A stretch of DNA of 64,000 bases from Glebionis coronaria. Its lineage: Eukaryota; Streptophyta; Magnoliopsida; Asterales; Asteraceae. Location: contig CM046875.1 in assembly GCA_025667525.1 (NCBI GenBank), positions 292,125,147 through 292,189,146 on the forward strand, read 5' to 3'. The notes beneath the pieces are model-generated. The model ran no database searches and was not told the DNA's origin. It worked only from the letters and a program-made list of their open reading frames with translations. Below, in pieces: positions 23,046 through 34,554 of this stretch; position 1 is the first letter of the stretch; every line of letters begins with the position of its first letter. Position numbers and translations under genes: made by a program.

Positions 23046-23302
23046 AAGTCAACAATGCATCCTCGTGATCATTCAAGACAACAATAATATATAAGAGATA
23101 CACCTAGGAATAAGGGAGTCTAAGTGAATAATTGAGCCACATGAGTGAGTGTTAGCTTACTAACTTAAAATAAAATGATCTCATTTTTAAGCTTGGAATG
23201 GGGAACGTGAAACTTGAGGGTGATAAACATTCATGACCCCAAAAGCCCTAATTTAAGTCTTTGATTTCTTTACTTGTTCCGTCCTTTTAAATATTTTGTA
23301 AT
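23046..23302 (+). mobile_element. Element A2: 3' internal fragment (between B and D)
   Basis: Aligns to 19086-19310 of element A (AATGCAT, CGTGATCATTCAAGACAACA, ACACCTAGGAATAAGGGAG), so it is part of another copy of the A family. It ends with GTAAT, the TSD of D. Non-coding. Confidence 0.85.
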
Positions 23303-23621
23303 TGTTAGAAATACGTTTTTACGTATATTAGAAGTATCGGTCACTCCACGATATTATATATCTTGTAATAGCTCGTAGTTAACAAATACTTATTTAGTTA
23401 AGTAAGAACCGGCCCATGGGCTTGTCATGGGCCGGCCCAAGTCCAAATAAGGCTTGGAAGTATAAATACCCCTTTCCTCCATGGAAAGGGGTTGGTTGTT
23501 GTTCACTTATCATTTTCATTTTAATAAAAGACACATAGTTTCTCTCACTTTCTCTCTCTAGTTTCTCTCTCTAGAAAACATCAACCCACTTCATAGATTC
23601 ATAGTTTATCAAGATTCTACA
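23303..23621 (+). repeat. 5' LTR of element D (319 bp)
   Basis: TGTTAGAA...TTCTACA. TATA box TATAAATA at 23461-23468. About 30 bases upstream is a 10-bp inverted repeat CCGGCCCATG/CATGGGCCGG with a 7-base loop (23409-23435). It carries GGCCCA/TGGGCC motifs like the plant site II promoter element. Confidence 0.93.
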
Positions 23622-23623
23622 TT

Positions 23624-23636
23624 TGGTATCAAGAGC
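23624..23636 (+). other. Primer-binding site of element D
   Basis: TGGTATCAAGAGC, two bases after the LTR. It carries one extra A relative to the usual initiator tRNA-Met PBS TGGTATCAGAGC, which may weaken priming. Confidence 0.85.
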
Positions 23637-24475
23637 TATGGGGTGATTTAAGTTAAGGATTGTGTTGCTTTTTTAGTTTTTGAATCAATTAGTGATCTTT
23701 AGAAAAAATCAATCTTGAATCTTGTTGTTTTTGGTGTTTTTGTTATTGGGATTAATTGATAAGGATTGGGTTTAGCTTATTTTGGTAAAAATCATAAAAC
23801 CTTTTGTGGTTTTGATCAAAAAATCGGATTGAAAAGTGCTGTTCCAAGTCTCGAACTCTTTTTTCCAGAATATTCCGAATAGACTTTCTGAATAGCAAAG
23901 TATTCCGAATAGCAAAAGTTTTCCGAATAGCAAAGTATTCCGAATAGGAAAAGTTTTCCGAATAGCAAAAGTATTCCGAATAACAAAAGTTTTCCGAATA
24001 GCCATCTTTCCGAATAGCTAACTTTCCGAATAGCCATCTTTCCGAATAGCCATCTTTCCGAATAGCCATCTTTCCGAATAGCCATCTTTCCGAATAGCCA
24101 TCCTTCCGAATAGCTAACTTTCCGAATAGAGATCTTTCCGAATAGCCAGCATTCCGAACTGAAGAAATATTCCGAATAGCAGAACATTCCGAATAGGGTT
24201 TATTCAGTATAGAGTTATTCCGCATAAGGGTTTTTCTGTTTAAGGATTATTCCGGATAAGGGTTTTTCAGCATAGGGTTATTCCGAATAGGGATTATTCC
24301 GAATAGGATTTATTCCGAGTTAGGGTTATTCCGTATAAGCAAGTTCAAGGGGTATTTGAGTTTTTTCGACGATCTTTAGTGGATTTAATCTTGATTTCAA
24401 CAACACAACACAAATTCTCAACCTTTCTTCACTGCTCGATCAACCGATAATCTTTGAGTCTTTTAAGTGATCACA
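23637..24475 (+). other. Untranslated leader of element D with a TTCCGAATAG array
   Basis: About 840 bases between PBS and gag. The array at about 23865-24335 includes a regular core of 16-base units TTTCCGAATAGCCATC near 24004-24115, flanked by 18-base variants with AGCAAAAG or AGCAAAG. The minus strand is open through it only because the repeat lacks stops; I do not call a gene. Confidence 0.85.
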
Positions 24476-27400
24476 ATGAATCCGAGTTCATTAATGCCTC
24501 AAATGACATCTCTTACGGATATCTCAATCATAACGGGAACTGATAGTCGTCCACCGATGCTTATTAAAGAGGTGTTTGAGGCATGGCAGGGCCGCATGAT
24601 GCAATACCTGAAGGGCAAACCAACATACGGAAGGCTTATGGTCAAATCGATTTTGAATGGTCCACTCGACTATGGTACCATTGTGGCGAATAACGTGACT
24701 CGACCAAGAGAATATGAAGAACTCACACCGGCACAACAACTCATTGCTGATGCTGATGAAAAGGCTCTACAGACTCTTCTCCAAGCTCTTCCGCATGACA
24801 TTTATCGCATGGTAATTCAATATACGGTTGCCAAGGATTTATGGGAACGTCTAAAGGTGTTGCTACAAGGTACGTCTCTTACCAAACAGGAAAGGGAATG
24901 TCAGTTATATGATCTGTTTGATAGATTCACGTCCAACCCAGGGGAAACGCTACACGACTACTACTTCAGATTCACTACTCTAATGAATGATCTGAATGTA
25001 TACAATCTCGTGATTGCTCCATTCCAGGTTAACACCAAGTTTTTGAATACTTTACCTCAAGCTGAATAGGGTGAGTATATTACCGATGTTAAGTTAACCC
25101 GGGATTTGCATAAGTGCAATTTGGATCAAATCTATGCTTTCCTTCAGCAGCATGAGAAACATGTGATCATGCACCGTTCGCCTCGAGGTATGTACCCTGA
25201 TTCCTTAGCTTTGATGGCGAATCAACCAAGCTTGTCACACAACAACACACCTTATATCTTGGGACATCAAGCCTATCATCCATCACCTTACATGACACCA
25301 ACCTTCCCCCAATACTCGATTCTACCGCAACCACCCACCTCACATCAGCAACAATATCGGTTTAATACACCTTCATCACAATATGGTTCACAACCTCACC
25401 CAGCAAGCTTTGCACCTTATGCTCAGTCTTCATATTCTTCTTATCAAGAGAATGCAGCATATCCAACAAGCTACCCTGACCACATGAGTACTCCTTCTAG
25501 TGATTATGCAGCTCATCAAGACCAAGCAATGTACTGTGATGATGAGGAAGTCCCCATTCCTGTATTCAAACAAGGAGTTGACCCAGTTGAAGTGTTAACC
25601 ACTATGTCTGCTTATCTCATAAGGACATTAAGCAAACGAGGATTTAGAGGATCAGCTCCAACTAACAATCAGTTGAGGAATTCATCCAATTCTCGCCAAC
25701 AAGCTACTATTGAGAATGGCAGGGTAATGGTTCAACCTATTCAACCGTATCAGGGGAGACCTACTACATCAACCACCAATGCACGCACGGTCAATCCTGC
25801 TCCAATGGTCAACACTCCTCCACGGGCTAATTCCACAGGCAAGTTGAGAATGATTACATGCTACAACTTCAAGGAAGAGGGTCACATGTCCAGGGATTGT
25901 AAGAAACCCAAGAGGAGAACGGATGGTCAATGGTTTGCAGAGAAGATTTATCTAGTGAATGCTCAGGCACAAGGAAGGGAACTTGATGAAGAGGAGCTTG
26001 CATTTCTTGCTGATCCAGGGATTGCTGAACAAGACACTGTCACCACACAGAATGCAGCATACCAAGCAGATGATCTCGATGCGTATGACTCAGACTGTGA
26101 TGAATTTCAATCTGCAAAGGCTGCTCTCATGGAAACTATCTCCAACTTAGGGCCAGAAAAGAGATCTGAGGTACTTATTAATACCACTGATAATACCACT
26201 GATGCTAGTATTCAACCACATCAAGTTGTGCAAGAGCGTGCTGATTCGAATGAATCTTCGGTGGTGAGTCTCTCAAATGAGGAGACAATCAATGATAGTA
26301 ATATCAATGTGAGTCCCCAGACTTTGAGTGAATCACAACCGGGAGCCATTTCGCCTACGCATACTCCTGCTCAACAAGATTTGGTCACGGTTCCTGCTAC
26401 ATTACTTAGCCAAATGAATGCTGCACTCTTAGAAACCCTAGCTAAGAATAAGAATTTGTCTGATGAGCTTGGCTTAAGCAACGAGAAAGTTCAAACTTTG
26501 GAATTAGTGCCTTCGTCTAGTGTTCTAACAAATCCCGAATTTGATCACTTTCGAAACAAACAAATGGGTCACTTGCAAGAAATTGAAAACTTAAGAGCAA
26601 ATCTTTCTAATGAACTTAAAGAAAAGGAGTTAGTGGTCACTAATTTTCAAAAACTTCAAACGGATTTTGAGTTACTCGAGTCTAAGAAGAATGAAATGGA
26701 GATTAATGCTGCTAATAAGATTAGAAGTCTAGATTATTTGCTTTTAAGACAATACGCTGCTTCTCAACTAGTGCACTTATTTGATGCTTCGTTTAGAGAA
26801 TTTAACTTATCACGTCAAAAAGGCCTTCCCCCTAACCCAAGGTATGCAAAACAAGCTTTAAGACATAGTCCAAGACTTTATAATGCAACCCAATTAGGAT
26901 TGGTCTTAGACCCGATTGTTATTTTCGATGATCGAACAAGTAAGGATCTAGTTGATGAGGATCGGTCATACATTTCTTCAAAATATCCCGAGTGTGATTA
27001 TTTTAAAATGAATAAGGAGCTTGCAAAAACGGATTTTAGAATTCGCTTCCATATGGACAAAGATCTCATTACAGCACCAACCTACATGTTGAATGAAGAA
27101 AACCCTAGTACATTTCCTGCACTTGTCAACATGGAAGGTCCTAAGGAAATTCCAAAGGATCTTCCACCTGTTAGCACTGTATGGTTAAACTTGCAAGAGA
27201 TTAATCAATACTTTACTAATTTTGACAAGGTCATTTTGGAATGTACGACTTCAAATGGCCTAAACGCCGGAGAATGGGCTTTCGAACACATGAACGAGGT
27301 GTTTAAAAATGAGATCAATCCGTTTGTCGAAAGTCTGAAAGGAAGTTTTGCATCTCTTAAGGAAAATCTTGAGTTTGAAATTGGAGAAGTTCAAAAAGTG

Positions 27401-29308
27401 TTTTATGAAATGGACACCGCTTACGAACTACAACTAATTGAAAAAGAAAAGATTTTATCCGAATATGACCGATTCTTGTCCGAAGTAATCTCGTGTGATG
27501 TGCTTACTACTGTAAATGTTAATTATTCGATTGAGCTTACATCCGCTATGATTAATTGTGATGCTGTGAATATATGTGATGATGTTTGTGATCTCTCTGT
27601 AAATGTTGCTGATACTGTAAATGAGGTAGACAATCATTCTTGTCACGAATCTAACGCTGAGTTTTTAAAGCTACAAGATTCTTACAATTTACTGTCAAAA
27701 CGCTTTAACCAACTAGAACAACATTGTATATCTTTAGAGTTAAAACAACAAACTCAAAATGAGGATCTTTTGATATCAAATGATTGTGAAAACGGTGTTG
27801 AGACGAGTGACAAGATGATTGCAATAGTTAAGGCATTAGAGGAAGAGATTATGAGATTGAAGAGAGATGTGTCATCAAATGAAACACTAAAATTAGAACT
27901 AGAGGTTGCAGAGTCTAAAAACCAGGTCTTAGAAATTAGACTTTCGTCTGTTCTAGGGGAGATGGATCGGACAAGACAGGGACTATCCGCTCTTTATGGT
28001 TCACTAGAAGAACGCTTCGCTTTTAATGCGGCACAGCAACAATCTTATGTTGAACAACTGAACCAAAAGTGTGAGGAAATCTCTGACTTAAACATCCTGC
28101 TCATTGACAAAAACATGGTTTTGGCAGAGTTAAAGGAGACACTTCTTCTCACCCGACAAGAAGTTGTTGATAAGTTAGCTACCGACTCTGCACCGTCCAC
28201 TAGTGCTCCGACAACCAAGTTAGTAGTGCTTTATAAGAACCCGCTTCATAAGAGAAACCCGGTTACCTACGATGATTATATGAGGAATGCCATTAAGCAT
28301 GTAGATCTTGTTAGGGATATTTTAGACGATCTTTATGCCTTAGATCCCTCAAGTAGCTACTATTATTCGGCTCATGAATATATTAAGCGAGTTCAATATT
28401 GCTTAGCATATTTGCAATACATAGGTAAACCAGGCTTTACACTACTTACTAATAGGCCCATTGCTGTAACTCCATTCAATAAGACTCCAGGAGCAAAACT
28501 GTCACTGGCACCATCAAGTAAGGCACCTTTAAAATCTGTTGCTAATGTTCCCACTTTGCCTTCTACAGGAGTAAAAGAGTCTACTAAGGCTAAAGGATCG
28601 CCACTCAAGAAAGATAAGATCAATCCCTCCACTAGTAGTACCAACAAGAAGAACGTAGAAGCTCACCATAGGAATGTTAGTTCAGTTTTAAATAAAAAGA
28701 ATCATGTTAAGACTAAAAGCTCTGCGCCTGTGCAGAAGCCTAAACCATTCGTGAATTCTAATTTGAATTGTTGGAATTGTAATGAATGTATGTTTTCCCA
28801 ACGTCATGATTTGTGTTTTATTGATCATGTGAATGAAATGAATGCCATTAGGAATGGTCTTGAATGGAAGCCAACTGGTAGAACTCGTGCCCAAGTTGGC
28901 TGGCAATGGCGTCCCACTGGTAGGACCTTTACATTAGATGGAAAAATGTGCCCTTTAACTAGGAATGCATCCATTGAGGTTAGGTCTGAGCGTCCTTTAG
29001 TTAGGCACACTAGCACTAAAGTATGGAAACAGCGCCCTTTAATTAGGTCAGCCCCCACTACAGTGCCTATCAGTGAAGAAATACCACAGGATTTAAGCCA
29101 ACTAGAATCTACACCACAAACTAGGAAGAAGAAGGCTAGGAAATCTAAGAAACCTAGAGTTAGCAAATCTAAGATTATTAAATCTGTACCTGCTAATAAC
29201 AAGGAACACTCAGATTCTGATACCTCTACATTGTCCTTGTGTGGTGATATTTTCAGGTGGTCCAAATCATCCTCTGGTATTTGGACTCTAGTTGTTCAAA
29301 GCATATGA
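24476..29308 (+). pseudogene. gag: Element D gag (one in-frame TAG; zinc knuckle altered)
   Basis: Very long Copia Gag frame, about 1,610 codons. ATG at 24476 (MNPSSLMPQMTSL). The capsid domain spans residues about 20-220 (KQERECQLYDLFDRF, FQVNTKFLNTLPQAE). A TAG at 25067 stands where related Gags have Trp (from memory). A Gln/Pro/Tyr-rich linker follows, then a zinc knuckle [14 protein letters not shown] with Phe in place of the second Cys. Next come a 600-residue charged coiled-coil region (26390-28190), basic Ser/Lys-rich stretches, and repeated W-PTGRT-type motifs (28860-28930) before the pol overlap. The frame ends at 29308, 52 bases into the pol frame. It closely recalls dominant Asteraceae Copia families (memory). 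Confidence 0.87.
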
Positions 29309-30042
29309 CCGGAGATTGCTCGATGCTCCGAAATTTCGTCAGCAAGTTTCTTGGTACGGTTAAATTCGGGAATGATCATATTGCTAAGATAATGGGGTAT
29401 GGTGAATATCAGATTGGAAACGTTACGATTTTAAGGGTATACTATGTAGAAGGTCTTGGTCATAATTTATTCTCAATAGGACAGTTTTGTGATTCCAACC
29501 TAGAGGTTGCTTTTCGACAACACACTTGTTTCATCCGCAACATGGAAGGAAAAGATTTGTTGAAGGGATCTCGTGGTGCAAATCTTTATACCTTGTCCTT
29601 ACAAGACATGATGGTCGCCTCTCCAGTATGTCTTCTCTCTAAAGCATCTAAGACCAAGTCATGGTTATGGCATCGCATATTATCTCATCTCAACTTTGAT
29701 GCTATTAATCATCTGGCTAAAAACGAATTAGTTCGTGGTCTTCCAAAGCTCAAATTTCACAAGGATCATTTATGTTCCGCGTGTTCAAGGGGGAAAAGTA
29801 CCAAGAAATCATACAAGCCCAAAGCTGAAGACACCAATCAAGAAAAACTTCATCTTTTGCATATGGATCTTTGTGGGCCAATGAGAACTGAAAGTGTGAG
29901 CGGTAAGAAATTCATTCTGGTTATTGTGGATGATTTCTCCAGGTTTACATGGGTTAGATTTCTACGTACAAAGGATGAAGCACCGAAGGCTATCATCACT
30001 TTTCTAAAATTCATTCAGGTATGTTTGAATACTACTGTCCGC
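29257..30042 (+). pseudogene. pol: Element D pol, 5' part: protease and start of integrase
   Basis: Pol lies in the -1 frame relative to gag and overlaps it at 29257-29308. It begins right after GATATTTTCAG, which looks like a 3' splice site. Protease motif [11 protein letters not shown] has DSS where DSG is expected, a G-to-A type change in the active site. The GAG-pre-integrase region (WLWHRILSHLNF, CSACSRGK) and the first half of the integrase core (HMDLCGPM, VIVDDFSRFTW) follow. The frame is then broken by E at 30043, before the second catalytic Asp. Confidence 0.9.
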
Positions 30043-32402
30043 TGATGAGATGGCATTTATACATGATCTCATCGTTCTTTTCGGGCTTTAAATGTATAAA
30101 AATGTCATAAAATACCATATATATGCTTGTGTTTGTTTACTTGTGTGTTTTAGGTATGGATATCGTGAAAAAGACAAAAGATCACAAGATACAAGGAAAA
30201 ACGAACACGAGAAACGAAGCCGTACAAAGAACCGGGCCCTAATCATGGAATTTTCATCAAATACCCTTGAAGACTTGAAGACAAAACAAGATTGATCATC
30301 ATTTATTGAAGAAATGACACTTAAAACCCTTGTATATTGATAATTACAAGTTTGGTCCCTTAAGTTTGTAAAAATTGCAAAAAGGTCCTTCAACTTTGAA
30401 GAAATGGCAAGATTGGTCCCTCAACAAATTCAAATTGCCAATTATGGTCCCTCATGAAGTGAAAGACTCATTGAAGACCTTTGAAGATCAATATTGTCCA
30501 AAACAGCCCTTGAAATATTCCAAAGTGACAAAAATAATCCTTGAACCCTTTTTCCAAAACTCTTGTGCCAAAAATGTCAAAGTGGGAAAGATATTTGCAA
30601 AGGATTATGTTTTTTAGGCTGAAAATCTTTAAAAGCCAAAAATCTGAAAAGATAGGGACTAAAAGTGCTAACTGAAACATTCAAAACCAAAAAAAGCGCC
30701 TAACACAATCCCTTCCCCCATTTTCGGATTAAAACACCTACTATTCACCTTTCTTACTACCCAGAAATTACTTTCACTTTTCCTTGGGTAAAACTCAATT
30801 AAACTCTCACACACTTAATTCACACACTCACAAACCTTTCCCACTCCTAAAAACCTGCATCCCACCAACATGGTCCAAACCCCCAATTCCCCAATCCACC
30901 AATCACATCATTCCTTAGCCCCCAAGCTCATGACGTGTCCCAATTGAATGGCCAAGATTATTTGCTTCCTCCCGAAGCAAAATAAACGTTCAAGATCAAA
31001 TGGACAGCTCATATGCACCAAAAACGTTTGAGGGCAATTTTGGAATTTCTTATGTATTAGGGTTTATGTTTTTATGCTTCTAGGATGTTCTATAGGCTCT
31101 ATAAAAGGAGACCCAAGCTGTGGTGATCCCTTTGTTCCAGTTTTTAAGCTTGCACATGTAATACCTTTTTAAAGAAATAAAAAGTTTGGTTTTTGAAATA
31201 TTCAAGTGTAATTCCTTTTTTATTGTTTTTAAAAGTTGAGTGTTGTGTTAAGCTTAATTCTGAGTTCCAAGTTTAATTTTGGTAAAGTAAGTTTGTGTTT
31301 CAAAATTTTTCAAGGTTTTGAAATTTTGAGAGATTTTAGTAAAATCTGCTCAAAGGTATTTTGGTGTTTATGGTTAATGTTATTGGTGATATAGGGTTTT
31401 AGAAAACGTATTTAGAAGGTTGGAAAGATTTTGAAAGTATTTTGGAAAGAAGAAAAAGGAAATAAAAAAAAAATATATATTGTTATATTATTTTGTTGTT
31501 TTCTTGTTTTGTGATTGCAACAGGTTGAAGGTTGTTGATCAAGGATCAGCACCAGCCCGGGTTGGATTGGAGGAGGGTTATACACCCTCTAGGGCTTTGG
31601 ATGTAAAGCCCTAAGGTACAAACCTTGTTCCTTGTTTAAATTTCAGAAAAATAGCTAGTTGGTATGATCTTAAGTGATTTGGTGATTAAGTGTGTTTATA
31701 TTGCATGATTTGTGTTCTAGTGTGTATGTTTACATGTTAGATGCACTTGGAATCAATTTGGTAGCTTTTGTAAGCATTTTGGTTTGATAATTTTGGTTTA
31801 CAAGTTTTTAAGTGGTGTTTGGCAATACGTTTTAGCAGGGGAGAACATTTGATTAGTGATTATTAAGAGTGTTAGGGTATTTGATTAAGGTAGATTAAGG
31901 ATGCTAGTTAGTTGTTAGTAAGATTAGAAGAAGTTTTGAGAAGATTTGTGTGTTAAAAAAGGGATAAAGTAGTCTTAAATTCTGCATGATCATATTCTGT
32001 CCATTTTTCATAGATTTTGGTGTTTGATCTTTGCATAAGCTGTGAGTGATAGGGTTAATTTGTTGTTGCTATTTCTTAATTGTTAGTTGGAGGAGTTGTA
32101 TGCTTAATTTGGTGGTTTTAAGTTAACTAGTGTGCTAGTTATTGGCCATAAGTCCACCAGACCTACCAAATCTGTCACAGAAACATTGCTAGGGACTGTA
32201 TGAGTTTTGATTGTTGATTTTTGATTGTTTGTTGCTTACATTTACTTGTGCTTGACTCCTTGAGCTTCAACAAGCTCAAGGGTGCCCCAATTGATCCAAA
32301 ATACCATCAAACAAGCTCATTACCAAGCTCCTCTTGGCATCAAAAGTGCACAAGTGTGCACTTGTTTGGTTCATCAGAAAACAACCAGGCACGTTATAAA
32401 AG

Positions 32403-32506
32403 TTGCGGCGCAAGAAATAAGCGTTGCGGCGCAACTGAAGAAGCTACAGACCAAAGGTGCTCCCGTTTCACTAGTTGCGGCGCAAGACACAAGCGTTGCG
32501 GCGCAA
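32403..32506 (+). repeat. Four TTGCGGCGCAA palindromes in 5' LTR of E
   Basis: Copies start at 32403, 32424, 32475 and 32496. They form two pairs each spaced 21 bases apart, and the pairs are 72 bases apart. Each is an 11-base palindrome with a central G. Strikingly G/C-rich in an A/T-rich LTR. Confidence 0.88.
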
Positions 32507-32521
32507 CTAAGAATCAAAAAG

Positions 32522-32588
32522 GGGGGTTACACGCCTCGAACCCGTGACCTGCCGTTCAACACACCAACAACATAACCAACTGCGCCCT
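32522..32588 (-). other. tRNA-like sequence in 5' LTR of E
   Basis: On the minus strand GGGCGCAGTTGGTTA resembles a tRNA box A, and about 40 bases on GGGTTCGAGGC resembles box B. The T-arm is imperfect, with CACG pairing CGTG around GGTTCGAGG. It is probably a tRNA- or SINE-derived remnant rather than a working tRNA. Copied at about 42613-42679. Confidence 0.5.
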
Positions 32589-33802
32589 GGGGACTTTGAC
32601 TGAGAGTCTTGGTTTCCATAACTAGTTAACACGTTTTTCATTGCTTTGCTTATTAATAAGCCGTAGCATTTAAGCTTATTTCCTGCTTATTTTTCTTGCT
32701 TGTTTCACTTTTCTTATTTTTCCTAGGTAAGTAATAGGTTTGTAGATTTTTTAAAATTGGTTTCATATTTTTCCCATTAATAGATTATTTTTTAGAATTT
32801 ATTTTATATACGTATTTTATTAAATCATAAAAAAATACCAAAAATAGTTTTTATTTTTAGAAAAAATAGTTTTTAGTTTTTAAAATATATTTTTGAGGTT
32901 TACATCTTATTTTGGTTTCAAAAACATTTATTTTTAATTTTATAATATTTTAAGGTTTTTTATAAACTTTAAAGATTTTTATAAAATTATTAAAAAAGGT
33001 TTAGAAGCTTAGATTTGTGTTTTTCTCTTAATTATATTATTTAGGATTTTTAGAAATTTTTTATTTCAAATTTTAGAAACTTTTATTTTTAGCATTATTT
33101 TAATATTATTTTATTATTAATTTTTCAAAATTTTATTTTTCTTTCTTTTTCATTTTTCCTAGGTTCTTTATCATAAATTAGGACTATTTCCAATTTTAGA
33201 ATAATTTTCTAGCTTTTAGATTTATTTTTATAATTATTTTAAGTTTAATTAGGTTTTAATTATTTTAAATCATTTTTAGAGTTTTAAAAATAGTTTTAAT
33301 AGGTTTTAATTTTTAGAAAATTACTTTTTAGTCTTCTAATAATATAAGTTAAGTGATAATTCAATAAAATCATATTTTAGACATTTGAATTAGTTAAATT
33401 TAATTTTAGGGCTTTAATTAGCATTTAAAATTAATTATTTAATTAATAAAAGGTTTTAAAATATCTTTGTTGGATTTTTATCTTCATTTATATTATTTTA
33501 GACTTGTTTTTAGCCTTGTTGGTATTTTGTTTTTGGTTTTAGTAATTTTTAATTTTTGTGGTTTTTCTACGATCTTACGTTTTCGTCGTAGTTTAATTTT
33601 CACGTATCCGTCTTTTCTTCTTCTCACCCCCATTCTTCTCAATATTAATCTCAAATAAATACAAGTTAATTCACAACACCTATACCTCCTCGAGAACGAA
33701 CTCACTTTTAGGGTCATTCACACACGGTTTTCCTAAATCGTCGTGCACGCTTACCCTATTTACGTTCTTTTTCCTAAAAGACGTATTTCTACAACTATCA
33801 AA

Positions 33803-33817
33803 TGGCGCCGCTGCCGG
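33803..33817 (+). other. Primer-binding site of element E (tRNA-Asp type)
   Basis: TGGCGCCGCTGCCGG, two bases after the LTR end, followed by GGGA. Typical Athila/Tat primer site. Confidence 0.88.
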
Positions 33818-34554
33818 GGAGGTGTGTCGTGATTTAATTTGGAAAATTTTGTTTTTGATATTATCCAAAATAGTATTTGTGTTAAGTGGAACTCCCTTAA
33901 CACGTATTATCGGTTTTCTCGGTTTTTCTTTGTGAATATTATTAATATATTGTATTAAGTATCACAATCAATATACAATATCTCCAAAAGTGTGAAAACA
34001 CAACCTTGATTCGGGATTTCATCACTCGATCATTGTATTCGAATCTCAAACAAAAAGAAAAGGCAAAAATAGATAAATACTTTCGTGAAGCTCGATTTTG
34101 AAAGATACGAACTATAAGGTGGGTATAAGGCGGGTATTATAAAATATACCCTAAGGAAAAAGGCTCTTAAGTGCTTCGCGCCGCCTCGTTTCCCCGCTTG
34201 CTTGTGAGTATTTTGAGATTGAAGGCTAATCGAGGGTTTTGCCGCCCAAAGTATTAATACGTATACTATATTTGCTTGGTTTTCTTTGTGATTAAACCCT
34301 CGTGAACAATTTGGTTTTCACCAAAGTTCTAAAGTCATTCGAAGGCGTTCACTCCACGTGATCGTTTTCATTCATTTGAGGCTTCTTTAATCAAGAGTTT
34401 GATTCGAGGAGAGATTTTGTAGATTGTTGTCTACGAAGATACACCAAAATCAAAAAAAAAATTAAATATCATCAAAAACACAAAAAAAAATTGAAAATCC
34501 ACAAAACGACCAAAAAGAATCTTCTTTGCTCACCTCCCATTCTTCGTGAAGTTT
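33818..34554 (+). other. Untranslated leader of element E
   Basis: About 740 bases between PBS and ORF; A-rich before the ATG. It probably carries packaging signals, but I see no defined motif beyond a short repeat GGTGGGTATAAGGCGGGTAT near 34120. Confidence 0.6.

Larger units (their letters stand above)
30043..33800 (+). repeat. 5' LTR of element E (3758 bp)
   Basis: TGATGAG...CTATCA. TATA box TATAAAAG at 31100-31107. Long transcribed part downstream includes four TTGCGGCGCAA palindromes (32403-32506), a tRNA-like stretch (32522-32588) and a very A/T-rich tract (32700-33650). An acceptor-like GATTGCAACAG near 31525 and a donor-like CTAAGGTACAAA near 31615 bracket about 90 bases that could be a leader exon. 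Small ORFs here are not supported as genes. Confidence 0.94.

Noticed and set aside
23752..24225. Minus-strand ORF of 157 codons in the D leader
   Set aside because: It only reads through the TTCCGAATAG repeat (KDGYSERWLFGK-type periodicity). All frames of that repeat are largely open, and there is no domain.
23865..24335. CRISPR-like appearance of the short repeat array
   Set aside because: Spacers are not unique, the repeats are degenerate and 10-16 bases long, and the context is a plant retrotransposon leader.
30088..30393. ORFs repeated in both E LTRs (101, 70, 108 and 97 codons)
   Set aside because: Present twice only because the LTR is duplicated. They are short, overlap on opposite strands, and have no domain.
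32522..32588. Functional tRNA gene
   Set aside because: The T-arm is mismatched and I cannot form an acceptor stem or define an anticodon arm. Kept only as tRNA-like.
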